A stretch of DNA of 64,000 nt from Sclerodactyla briareus. Taxonomy: Eukaryota; Echinodermata; Holothuroidea; Dendrochirotida; Sclerodactylidae. The stretch lies in the NCBI GenBank assembly GCA_026419785.1, contig JAODTK010005553.1:1-64000 (forward strand), given 5' to 3'. A program made the position numbers and the translations under genes. This document shows, piece after piece, positions 22,462-33,340 of the stretch. The stretch's first letter is position 1, and every line of letters begins with the position of its first letter. The notes beneath the pieces were generated by a model that was not told the DNA's origin, ran no database searches, and saw nothing but the letters and a program-made list of their open reading frames with translations.

Positions 22462-23960
22462 GTCTATTCAAATGACGTTTTGCCGTTATAATAGCCGACA
22501 TGCATCACTTGGCATTCATCTTCTTTAAAAAAATCGCTAATCGGGATACCGTTGGGATAGTCGGTCCTAAATTTTCTTTGAACAGATTGTACCATCATCA
22601 TTCGAAGTAACACCCGATACAATTTAGTATCGTCCGCAATTTGTTCTAGTCTAGATTGCGCAGAATCATCGAGGTTGCTAATTTGGGCCAAAACGGGAAA
22701 TGGACCAAGAACTGACCATCGGAAAACACCACTAATTACCCTCTGCCATGTGGAAAAACGCACTTATTGACACCTCTCTTCGCCCTATCGTGAAGCTATA
22801 TACTCTCGAATCCACTAAGGACATTCCGCTGATGCCCCAAACCTCCAATCTGAAAGGGAGCCGTTTATAAGGCTTTCTGAAAGTCCCGAAAACAGGGTTA
22901 ACAGCTTCACCGTTGTCGATAGAACTAATAACATCTTCACATAAATCCCAGAGATATTTCAATCACCAATATTCCTTCACTTTGCAACCCCCACTGGTAA
23001 GACTCACTGGGCTGTAGTTACAAGGATGAGTACGATTACCTTTCTTGAAAATAGGCAAACCTTGCCTTTCCCCAATCCTCAAGAACAACACCTTCTTTCA
23101 GAGTTTTATTGAGAATGAGAGTTACCGCAAAGGATTTCAGGAGAAACGGGTATAGCTTCGTCCCGGCTCAGGGCTTTTACAGTTCTGAGTTTTCTGCATG
23201 TTTCTCCTCAACCAAATCTGGCGTATACCACAGTGATAATACTATTAGGAGGCGCCGCAACAACGAGGTCATCAAAATGTGATCGTGATCACGTGCATCA
23301 ATCTTACCGATACTCTTTACATTGTCCACTGAATCGGGATTACTACTCAATAATAAATCTAAGATGTTGTGTTTCCTGATGGAGAAATGCAAATACTGAA
23401 AAAAGAAATAGTCCCGGGTAACATTGAAAAAGTCGGAAACGCCACTACTAGATCAAGGAATCTCTGGGTATTTGAAATCACCCATTATGGTTGTATCTTG
23501 CCGGAAACTAGAGCTGTTGCAAGAACGATGAACAACTCCAACCGTTAAATTACTAGGAATACCCAAGCTTGCGTTGTATTATACACAAAGAATCGAAAAC
23601 AAACAAGAACTACCGCTGATATTTTCCTTTGCGATACTATTTAGGTCAGACCTGACCTAAACAATTCTCCACCACCAATGTCATGGAGAGTATCTTGGCG
23701 ACCTTGCATGTATACAATATAAACTGGGAAGTGAACTTCAGCTGAGGAGATGTTCTCATTAAGCCAAGGCTCTGTAATCTCAACTACGCCGGGTTTGCAC
23801 TCCTTATTACGCGAACTTATTCCTAATAATCTGAACATTAGCACGGAAAGAGGACTTATTGCAAGTGATATGACTATCGCTTGAATTGCTGACACCTAGC
23901 CCACTGAGGGTCAGACGACTAATAGGAACCCTGTCCGTTGTTGGCCACCCGAAACCATTA
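22462..23960 (-). pseudogene. Antisense LINE remnant: endonuclease, linker and reverse transcriptase
   Basis: Reading down from about 23960 the domains come in the order of a CR1/Jockey-like ORF2. First is an APE-type endonuclease piece, VVEITEPWLNEN-ISSAEVHFP (about 23720-23790; canonical ITETWL), with DIGGGELF after it. The linker HNILDLLLSSNPDSVDNV follows, ending in a DHDHI box (23270-23371; canonical ILDLVLT and SDH). Reverse transcriptase fingers come next: NGEAVNPVFGTFRK (about 22870-22914, motif A aspartate lost), SGVFRWSVLGP (22701-22733, motif B) and ADDTKLYR (22614-22637, motif C intact). The fragment ends at KTSFE (22464), so thumb and 3' end are missing. At least four frame changes are needed. 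It lies in the K2P intron in the opposite orientation. Confidence 0.82.
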
Positions 23961-24953
23961 CCCTCGCATCAAGTTTACCACGAAGCTAGAAACAAAGTAA
24001 CTTGCGCAATAACGAATCACTAGCACTATGAGTGGAGGCCCATTCCTTCGCAAAAAAGAGTCATTTCCCACCCCTCCAAAAAAAAAAAAAAAAAAACACA
24101 CACGGACGTCCAACAAACTGGTCACACTCCTCCGGTTGCACTATATCTCAATGTGTTCAGCTATCGTCCCGTTTTTTTCATAGGGATGAGTTGAACTGAA
24201 TCATATAAACATTGGGTGTAACTTGTTGAGGAAAACACGTACGCCTGTGCAGAAAACTGTGCGGAAAAAATTGCCGCACAATAGTTCAGTCCCGTCAATG
24301 ACTGTGTCAATACCAATAATGACATAGCGCGAAACAAAAAACAGCTGCTGAACGCATGGCCAAACCAATGATGTGTATCTGTGTATCTGTATATGTAAGT
24401 GATTGCCCCCCCCCCCCCCCTCATCAGCCGTGAAGAATACAATGACCCTGCCGAACAATCTAGTGATTGAATGTCCTTTTCTTTATGCTAATGACATATC
24501 GGGCTATATACGAGGCCAATGGTAAATCCACGCAAAATTAATCTGTCCATGTCCGCAATTTGCGAGATTGCCCTATAATAATTACTTGAGGAAAATAGCG
24601 AGAAAGTACACTTATCTCTCATATATCAGTTAATTCCTATATCTGACCTCGATTTTCTCATCACATCTCACTGAAGGTAAGTAGTGTGCGACTATATGGG
24701 TCAAATGCGAAGGTGTTGAATGGACGGGTCCCGCAACACCTGTAATGCAAATTGGCAGTGGCTTATTGGAGCATTTTATCGTTTATAGATATGAAGTAGA
24801 TATAGATAAAGGTAATATATCCACTCCAGATCAAACGCCAACTAAAACTCTCATCTATTTGAGGAACGGTTCATACGCAAAACGACGGCATTTACCTTAT
24901 AATTCGCGAATTTCCAACTGCTGGGACATAAGTCGGTAGGTATATTTTACCTT

Positions 24954-25405
24954 CGGATTCACTGTCAGTCATAAAGTTGCCTAACGATGTGATTCCCTCA
25001 ATTTTTAACTGTAATTTTCATCCTACAATTTGGTGGATTCAGCAATCCTTTAGTTCGATTGCCAACAGGCGGAACAATGGTGGTCGCCTTGTTTCAAAAG
25101 TGTTTACCACGTTCAAGGAGGTTGGAAATTGGAGAGCCTTGCTCTTTTTTGCTTCGATTTATTGCCAGCATTTCACCTTTCGTCAGATTCACTGTCATTC
25201 ATAAAGTGTGTCTAACGTGTGCTTTCCTCAATTTTAACTAATTTCATCCGGAATTTGGTGGATCAGCAACTTTTAGTTCTGATTGCGCAACCAGTCGAAC
25301 AATGGTGGATCGCCTTGTTTCAAAAGTGTTCCCACGTTCAGAGGAAGGCTTGGAAAATTGGTCCCTTGCTCTTTCGTTCGATTCATTGCCAGCATTTCAT
25401 AGTCA
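24954..25405. repeat. Two-copy tandem repeat, period 230 bp
   Basis: GATTCACTGTCAGTCATAAAGT (first copy) and its near-twin start at 24956 and 25186. The copies share GGTGGATtCAGCAA, CGGAACAATGGTGG (or CGAACAATGGTGG), TCGCCTTGTTTCAAAAGTGTT, CCACGTTCA and ATTGCCAGCATTTCA in order. Differences are nearly all single-base gains or losses, which hints at recent duplication plus sequencing error. Located in the K2P intron 440 bp before exon 2. Confidence 0.75.
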
Positions 25406-25849
25406 GGCACTAACTTTTTTTTTTTTTCGATCCGTATTTAACTGAGATGACTGCATTTTACGGTTTTGCATTGCCCTGGTTGAGATTGCCTGGACTGATA
25501 TGAGATTGGCAATGTTATTTGTTCTGAGTTTCGTATGTCAGAGCAACATGTTGCAATGTCGATATAGTGTTGTCATATCTGCCAATCTCACGTCCGTCAT
25601 CATCACCTAGCTAAAAACATGTGGAGCACGCGGGGTAACGTCTGTGCTCCAAATAATTTTTGTCATTCCTGTAAAAACAAAAAAGAAGCCCAACGCTCTA
25701 ACACTGCATGTCCGGTGTTTTTAATTCCATTCCCGTTTACTACAGTTGACAACCCAAACGGTTTTCACTCAATCCAAATTGGTTGAAATATTATATTATA
25801 CAGGCATTATCGTGTTCTTACTTCGTCCTTTGATTCCTTGCATCTACAG

Positions 25850-26586
25850 GTACGGTACATAACTCCTTCGACCAACTGGCCGTGATGGGGGGGCCATACC
25901 TTACCATTCTCATTGGGCTGCCTATCAATCTGTTCTTTTCGGTCAACTTCGGATACTCATCGCCAGAGGAATCTGCAAATATACAATATTTCCAGCAGGC
26001 TTTTTCGGATACTATTCCACAGCGGAAGACTCTTGGTGTTACCGAAGTCGGTATTAGCCCCGCATCATGAGTCGACCTCACTCGGTCTCCATGGGACTCG
26101 GTAATGGTCGGGATTGTCAAGTTGAAAGCGCCTCAGATGAATGAACTCCGAGGAAGTTCTCAACAGAACGCAACGACGACCTGCTTCCGGGTGAACGGGC
26201 TTGCAATCGGGACTAACTACCTGGGAGATAGAGAACCCGCAACAAACCTAACGAATGGGAATATCGAAGCGAGAGAAGAATCCGAAAACCCTCTGGATCT
26301 ACGAAGAGAATGCAGGGCCATCCCGTTGTGGTTTTTGGCGGTCTTCCTGTCCGTGTTAACGTTTACTCATCTCATACGTGATTTACACGGGCCAGTCATC
26401 AATTGGACATCCTCGATTCCTTATATTTCGTCATCGTAACTTTTACGCCCATCGGGTTTGGCGATTGGCGTTCGACACGACAAAGACCTTCGGCAGCAAC
26501 CTAGCCATCTGGTGGAACACTTTACTGTCTCTGCTCATGCATTTGTCCTTGTCATGATTGCTGGCTTCATAACGATCCTGTCATAA
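25850..26586 (+). CDS. Two-pore-domain K+ channel (K2P), exon 2
   Basis: This completes the channel. After the acceptor come filter residues Y-G, then TITPSTNW (one base lost in the word ACATAACTCC). TM2 is YLTILIGLPINLFFSVNFG (about 25894-25953). A cytosolic loop of about 120 residues is followed by TM3 (AIPLWFLAVFLSVLTF, about 26320-26370), then pore 2, W-T-[F]-LDSLYFVIVTF with TPIGFGDW at 26445-26468. TM4 includes AHAFVLVMIAGFITILS, with a TAA stop at 26584-26586. Frame changes occur at pore 1, before TM2, before pore 2 and before TM4, and a TGA at 26068 lies in the loop. Conserved residues persist across every break. Sequencing indels are the simplest cause, but a decayed gene is possible. 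The long TM2-TM3 loop resembles TRESK-like channels. A short C-tail follows TM4. Confidence 0.8.
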
Positions 26587-29500
26587 AGTGCTACTAAGTC
26601 AAGGACGCTAGACAGTCCTTGAGACAAAAACTCACATGCTCAAGGTTTCTGGGGAAAATGTCCCAGAGTGCCGACACTTAGGTCAAGGAATATTTATCTG
26701 AGCCTGTATAGTCTCATTGGTCTGTAAAGTTTTTCGTGCAACAAAATCTGATTTGTGGTGAATAATGTTTATCATTGATATCAATAGCAAAATCCCACAA
26801 CTCCAAACTAAGTCGAACTAAAAACAGCCTTAATATTCGAGAATGGTCACACAATTGAAAGCTTGCATGAGTGTCAGGTTGCAACCCAGCCTCAGCGACA
26901 GTTTTCAGTCAGAACAGTGACTTAAATGAATTGATACTCCAAGTCAAATCACTATCCCTTGTCATAGTTATCCATACATGATTCGACAGCGGAGACGTAG
27001 TCGAACATTGAACAACTGTCAACAACAAGTTCATACATCTGCTGGAATTATAAGCCGAAGTCGTAAGACCCTAATGACATGAGGCTAACGCAACACAGTT
27101 CTTCAAACCCTATTTGCCCTAATTGCTTTAAGAGTGGACATTCATTTCGCTACCTGTAGGGCTCCAACTAACAATAACGAACGTTATGGATAAGGGTTTC
27201 AACGAGTACACTACTTTTGCGCACGCAGTGAAGTCTGGTTTTAAGTGTAAATGCGCAACATTAGCTATATTAGGTGCATCAGTTGAAATTCCCGGTTTGA
27301 AAGTATCACACTTTCATGAACAATAAAAAGTGAAAGGCTTCTTCAGTAAACGAAAACGTAAGTGCTGGCAGGTGCCTTAACTCTATCCCAATAGGTGTAG
27401 GCTTCAATCTCTCGAAGTACTTCTTTACTTCCATTTTGTGGTCGAATGTGACAGAACATTTTTGTTTACCCCACTTCACTCTAAATAGTTCGAAGAAGCG
27501 AGCTTATTTAGTGGGTCGAAAAGTAGTGCCCCCCATTGAAAAACACCCGGCCGTACAACTCATTTTGTTTACATACTATCGAAATTATTTTATCCAATCA
27601 ATGAATGGATCAATTAGTTCGTCTGTGTGTATTTTCATGGGTAAAGTTAGAACATCACACTTGAAACTAGCTTCATTGGAAACTGTTACGGAAAGGAAAC
27701 TTGAGATCTATATCGTAAGTGTTCGATGTGTTCGAGCTGGCAGCGGTTCGACAGTTGAAGTGCCTTATCACATAGGCAACTCACAATATCCACATTTTCG
27801 TAAAGTCACATTGAAATATGTATTACGTTTTTTTCTCTCTCTCACATGTAATCTGTAATCTTCAGAAAGTGGGAAGTACAGTAGAGTTTTATATTGCCAA
27901 AGGAGGATGGTAATTATGCAGTTCTCAATGCAGCTCAATTATTGAAAGTTATATTTTCTACGTCCTCCGCGCGGCAAGCCCATGGCCGTTTCACACTATC
28001 AGAATGCATGAGAGTAAATCCCGTGAATATATCGAACCGATCGGAATATGTGCAGCTGACGTCTGTACAAAGTATGCTACTGAATTCTATTCATTTTAAG
28101 CAACAAGGTAAGCCAACCGTGATGGTAGACATATATGCATATACATGGGCATACGTATAGGAAAGTATAGAAGAGAAAACAACATAACAAGTATATACCT
28201 ATTTTGGGATGTTTCTGCAGATGGCATCTCTTTGTACAAAAGAATTGAATTCATGAGCAAAGCTAAAAAAGGAAACACATTTCACAGTGCATCACTTCTC
28301 AGCCAAAATACGGTACATTACATGATTGCTTGTTACTAGATTGCTCGCCTAAATTTTACCTCTGCAGCTTTGTATAAATGTAAACACTTTTGAACCGGGA
28401 TTTTCCCCCACATCGATTAGGTATGGGCCAACGAGATGTTACACGAATAGAGTGGAATCACAGTAATGTTATTACCTTGCGGAATCATTTGCGTTGTACA
28501 TAATATTCTGAGCAAAACAGAACAGATGCGTGTCTTCCAATATTCTGGAAATGGAACGACGTTTATCTGAAGATGGCACGGAATTTCCTAATCACTATAC
28601 ACGCTGTATCTGTTGAACACCATATATGTTCTTCGGTTTCATTGGTGCATAAATGTCATTGCATTGAGGCATATGTTCCATATCTCCTCCTTTTACACTC
28701 ATGGTTTTGTATGAGTGTGTTTTCTTTCAAATTTATTATTCTATCCGTTATATACAGTGGGTGTCTCATTGTGCCTAAAATAGAACCATATTAACTTCGT
28801 GTATGCATGGAAAGTCGCTTAATGTCTACATTCTGCCTTATGATGCTCCTATACAAATAATTTATCAATAAGAAATGTAAAATATTCTAAGTAATCTATA
28901 ATGAGCATGACTATACTCAACGTCTGTGGTAATAGGTGATTTTCTACATTTTTTTTATATTTTCTATGGCTCCATGAATATTACCGTCATATTGCTGAAG
29001 CTTTGCCTGTAGCTAGATCACTTTTGTCCGAGACTCGCAAATACGGTCATTACTATAGCTATTATTGATAGCCCACCATTAATAAGTAATTAGTAGTTAT
29101 AACTACAAGTAAATAGTACTCAGTCTACAATACATCAAATAATTACAGAGCGGATCCTAGCAGGGCACTATTACTGTATAGTTTCAGTGCGGGATCCAAG
29201 CACATCTGATGAGATGATCGAGTAGCAAAGTGAATGAATGTTCTCAATACGAGACACAATGTCGCAGTCCATTCTTGCGTAATTCACTTGGTAATTTCTT
29301 CATTCTGGTCACCTACTGCCTCCAACTAACTCTAATTCGACACTAAGGCGATTAGTCGATTTTGTTTAAAGAGACACAGATCCTAATGCACAACACTAAC
29401 TGTTAAACGACCAGCATAAACGCCGGCTTATCGACAACGGTTCAAATGATAATCGGTATCTGTAACTGGGCCAGAAACGATCTTAAACGAATATATACTT

Positions 29501-29959
29501 TCCTAGTGGTGCTATTGGTGGCTTTCATTCGGACGTATTTACCGTATATACCAGGTGGAGCGGAACAAAACCCAAGGGTGGTTGTGACTTCGAAAGGACA
29601 CATCATATATTAATCTGTCGTCGAATGTTAAGGAGCCGTTGGTCAATGCGAGCTATGGAGACGAAGAAAGTTTATTCATGATCCCATTGGAAACCCGAGA
29701 CTTCTCCACAGTGCTGTTGGACATGAAATGTCTCCTGAAATGTTTTACGCCACCCACGTGTGAAAGGGGTACGCTTGTGGGGTGACTTGTGAAGAGTAGC
29801 GAACGCCGTCGCAGCCCTTATTGGGATTGTCCCCCGAGGACACGGAGATAACGGACCGAGAGGTGCGTGCTGTATAGTACTGGTGTGTCACTATTGTATA
29901 TCCGTAGAAGCGCTTTGGCAGTCTTCGACAAAGGAAAAGCGCTATGAAGAACGGGATAT
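26587..29959. other. Downstream of K2P: non-coding, AT-rich
   Basis: An AATAAA word at 27322-27327, about 740 bp after the K2P stop, could be its polyadenylation signal. That is a guess from position only. Several frames of 60-140 codons (27436-27858, 27894-28160, 28573-28794) lack recognisable domains. Confidence 0.4.
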
Positions 29960-30060
29960 TGGTAACAATTTGTACAACCCTCATTTGAAGTGAATATCTG
30001 ATACAATTTGGTGTCGTTTGCAAATATTTCACCTCTCGATTGCACAACCTCCATCAATAT
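29960..30060 (-). pseudogene. Possible reverse transcriptase motif C scrap
   Basis: The minus strand reads EIFANDTKLYQIFTSNEG, close to the FADDTKLYR-I box of CR1/Jockey-like reverse transcriptases but with the second catalytic aspartate position altered. The neighbouring sequence does not continue the family pattern convincingly in any frame. It may be a very short, old LINE scrap. Confidence 0.3.
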
Positions 30061-31239
30061 AAATGATATATGCCACTGCGAGACTACCGGCTGTTATTCT
30101 CGAAATATTTGCCAGCCCTTCGTAGATGATCCCAGTTTTTTCTTCCGCCGCTAACCAGAAATCCTTCTATCTGATCAGTCTAAACATCTGCCATGCCCGC
30201 ACTTCCTGAGCACACTGCGGAGATACGGGCAAAATATTCCCCTGAATCCCTCTCCTCCTCGCTCCCCTCGCGCCTACTCCCCACACTTCCCGCACCGCTT
30301 CCAAGTCTGCTAGCCTGACATACTCCCCTAGCTTCATAGAATCCAACCATCCCTTCTTGTCTCCTGAAGATCTCACTTTCTCATTTCCATTTTTCATCCT
30401 AAAATGTATTGCTTCTTCCCAAATACAACATTCACTATTGATTTGTTTCATTCGGTCACACACAACCCAGTAACGCTCAACTTAGGAGCGCGAACCAACC
30501 TATTACTCCACTATCGCGGCGCGAGTCGAGTCCGTCGGATAGCTATGCTCTCCCCCTCACCTATTGAAAATTTACCGAGAAGCCACGTGTTTCTACCACT
30601 ATTGATTTTTCCCATGGATGGACGCCTTACTTTTTTCCCACTGTCTCACTGTTCCGGCGGATCTGAATAAAATTTTCAGGATCTCTCAAGTATGTCTGAA
30701 AACATATAGCTGGTCAAGTTCTCTTAGAGTCCTTTTAATCCGACCTTCCGTAATTGAGCATCAAAATTAGTAAGAAAAATCCACGACAGTTGGTGTTTTC
30801 CCGAAAACGGGCTGCATCCAATTTGCCGTATTCAGACTTACTTATTCAGATGATTGAGCTGCGTCTTTTGCGAATAATGGTTGTCGTCCAGCCAGGGGCC
30901 GGATTCACAAAGACTTGCGAGATTTTGCTTACGCCACAAAAATTAGGAAGTGGTATTCACGGAAGGTAACTCACGCTGTTCTAATCTACGCTACGATTTT
31001 CTGCTCGGGGTGGAGTCATTTGCGTAAGCTACGATGTGCAATCATGAACCTAACCAACCGAATTGTCCAAACGTATTCTCGGTAATATGATGTGACTCCG
31101 TAGCAACGTCCGGTATGTTTTGTCATTGCTACGTCCTGACGTCTGGGCCTATACCCCGACATTTTGTAGTGCAACATCCTGGTAGACGTTAACGTTGTAC
31201 GTTAGTGTTTGACACGATAAGTAGGCCAACTTTTCACAT
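30061..31239. other. Non-coding stretch; possible MITE end
   Basis: A 98-codon minus frame (30167-30463) sits on a purine-rich strand and has no recognised features. At about 30896-30920, GGGCCGGATTCACAAAGACTT resembles the terminal word of miniature transposons found in other animals, but I see no matching inverted end. Confidence 0.35.
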
Positions 31240-31710
31240 TAGCGACTGCAAAGAGAAATGAGGATTCTTAGGAAGGATGAAGTCGCCGTTCTCGTAGACG
31301 AGGTAGAAAGAAAGAGAGAAAATTGCGGAAAGCACGAGACCGACGTGACAGATCAAAGCAAGAAAAGAGTGTGGGAAGAAAACCTCGGAAAGTGGTCAAG
31401 TACGTGCTGGGGGTCTACGTGATGTAGAACCATCCAAATGAATGGCGTACATCGAAAGTCCTGACAAGAAAAGGTCAGCCAAATGTCATCGCTCGTATGC
31501 AACCTGGAGGGGAAACCACAACCAGCACCACTGGACGAGGTGAAGGAGAAAGTAATTTGCCTGCTCGTAAAACAACTGCAGTTCATGGGCTACCGGGAGG
31601 CATCGATTCGACTGGTGTATGTGAAAATGTAGGCCTATACTGTGACAATTTCAGGGAAAGGTGCCCTCACTCTCATGAGGTCTTGTATGCTGGCCAACAT
31701 CCGTAGACTG
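31240..31710 (+). pseudogene. SANT/Myb-like DNA-binding domain fragment, probably transposon-derived
   Basis: Plus-strand frames give VLVDEVERKRENCGKHE, then TDVTDQSKKRVWEE (about 31293-31370), and after a frame change HPNEWRTSKVLTRK. This order (E-x-V-E-x-R, V-T-x-x-x-K-x-x-W-E-E, x-x-W-x-x-x-K) is that of the trihelix/Myb-SANT-like domain found in Harbinger transposon partner proteins and related animal proteins. The rest, with KEKVICLLVKQLQFMGYREAS at about 31530-31600 in another frame, is coding-like but unidentified. At least two frameshifts are present. A host gene exon is the alternative. Confidence 0.42.
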
Positions 31711-31749
31711 GCTGAAGACCTTTCATGGCACCCACTAGAGCTCCCCAAC

Positions 31750-31852
31750 TGACTGAGAATATTTTATATATTCATATATATAGAGATATCTCTATATATC
31801 CTATATATATATAAATATTATATCTATATATATATATAATATATATATAGAA
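31750..31852. repeat. (AT)n-rich palindromic low-complexity block
   Basis: ATATAT runs with a perfect AGAGATATCTCT palindrome near 31780. It can form a cruciform and is also a likely site of assembly error. Confidence 0.85.
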
Positions 31853-32158
31853 TGGGGTGGAATCAGGCTCCCCCTCGGAAAAGCGCATGGTCTCCTTGCT
31901 CCTTTCGCTTGGCGCCACCAATGGGATTCCCCACTCTTCATTCCCATTAAATCCATTGAAGCCTATAATGCAATCCGTTGCCAGACGGAAGGGCGGCGTT
32001 CTTTGTATTTTCCACGTCCGTGGACTGTTTGCCTCCTGTTGGTTGTCGGGTCCATGTCGGCTCTCAGAACCTCGTGAGTTTTCTTCGATCTCGGAGACGA
32101 TACGTTTCATAAGTATATTATCCGGGAAGGCAAACTGATCTGACGTCCCTGACACCAT
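31853..32158 (-). CDS. Hypothetical ORF, unknown
   Basis: A minus-strand frame of about 100 sensible codons starts at 32158 (MVSGTSDQFAFPDNIL). It then contains FNGFNGNEEWGIPLVAP and continues into the AT repeat, where it turns into I/Y low complexity. Composition is coding-like and free of stops. No family is recognised and no splice sites were identified, so this is tentative. Confidence 0.22.
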
Positions 32159-32759
32159 TTGTTCGTTCTACGACAGCTAATTAGCTCGTGTAAAGTTTTA
32201 CGCAAGGAATTACGCTACGAAAACGTTTCGCCCCCCAGTTCTGGTAAATTGATAAATCCGTGGGCAACCAAGAACATCCAGCCATTGGTAGTGTTTCTAC
32301 TCGCCCTGCAATTACCCAAGCATTTGGGAATTCTGAAATTCTTGTAGGAGGGTCGTCCAAAACGCCTGTGTAGCTACCGAGGAAGGGAGATCTCTATGAT
32401 TCTTGGTTGAAACTTGTTTTCGGAAGCGCGATGAGTGCCTGTGATGTGGGAGGGGAGCGAGCGGCCTGAGTGATAAGACTTGTGAAGCATACGGAAGCAA
32501 ATTGTTGAGTAATTGTAGGTGAACATTGCAATTTGATACCCTGCCGCCCTTTCATTAAACCCAATGAAGTCACTTTGCCCATACCAACCCTGACAAATCG
32601 GAAAACAAAATTTGATAGCTATATCAGCATCGAGTTGATATTTACAAAAGCCTAACCGTGTTCAGCAGTTTGTCGATCTTTTCTACGATATCGCAAAGCT
32701 TCCAACGCAGAAATAATTCAGAATCGGAGAATTAAGTATAAAGAGATAGACTCCAGCAG
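32159..32759. other. Non-coding stretch, nothing recognised
   Basis: Short open frames on the minus strand (32312-32500, 32394-32582) have no identifiable features. The right end leads into the LINE fragment at 32760. Confidence 0.4.
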
Positions 32760-33340
32760 ATATTGACATATTGTTAGAATGAATGAACAAATTGCAGATG
32801 TCTAACATGCAGGGAAATGTTTGAATTTTTTTCCCTTGCAGTTATAATAATCCGAACTATATCTATTACATGAAAGGGACGGGCAGAAGCAGAGAAGGAA
32901 TACTTGTGTATTTATATAAGAACACCCCTCATTTTTGCAAACAGTGCGTGGCAGCTTCAAATAAGGCAAACAGAGTATTGGATTATATACTCATTGAGTT
33001 TGACAAAGAAATCATAAGCTTTCACAAATCACCACAGTTGGACTAATGTAATGCCTGGACTACTGTATACCATAAGCTTTTACAAATACCACACTTGGGG
33101 ACTTCTGGGATGTACAAAAGAGACTGGCAACGTTAGTGCAGGCCTAAAGATGAGAACTATTACGAGAGGCTGGGAGAAGGATCATTGAGACCAAACAAGA
33201 GCTAACCTACAGGACTTTATCACGGTGTACTCACGGTAAACTGGCTGAACAAAGTGAACGTTGAAAACAGTATTGATTTACTCCCTGGAACCACTATCAG
33301 AGGAACACACAGTACGAAAAAAAAAAAAAACTTTGTGGGC
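32760..33340 (+). pseudogene. LINE reverse transcriptase thumb and C-terminal region
   Basis: Across frames the plus strand reads LQMSNMQGNV (canonical WQMxFNxxKC), then NPNYIYYMKGTGRS, then CKQCVAASNKANRVLDYI (about 32936-32990). That last piece matches the conserved C-xxA-xKANRxLGxI thumb motif of CR1/Jockey-like elements. A degraded LVRPxLxY-like segment follows, then KDENYYERLGE (about 33149-33180; canonical LSYEERLRxLG) and sequence consistent with the domain's end near 33340. A poly(A) of 14 or so lies at about 33317-33330. Endonuclease and palm are absent. There are multiple frameshifts and stops. Confidence 0.72.

Larger units (their letters stand above)
18360..25849 (+). other. Intron of the K2P gene, about 7.5 kb
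   Basis: Bounded by the GTAAGT donor at 18360 and a pyrimidine-rich acceptor ending TCTACAG at 25849. It holds an antisense LINE (22462-23960), a 230-bp tandem repeat (24954-25405), poly(C) of 14 at about 24407-24420 and poly(A) of 18 at about 24079-24096. TTTA-type words lie at 19448-19475. A 3' frame fragment near 21300-21405 (RSDDESGGSGGDVSYLDSP, then a stop) has coding-like composition but no splice support. Nothing else is recognised. Confidence 0.7.

Noticed and set aside
28221-28312. Possible exon after TTTCTGCAG (peptide DGISLYKRIEFMSKAKK)
   Set aside because: The acceptor is fair but the GTACAT donor is poor, and no neighbouring exon or family match is apparent.
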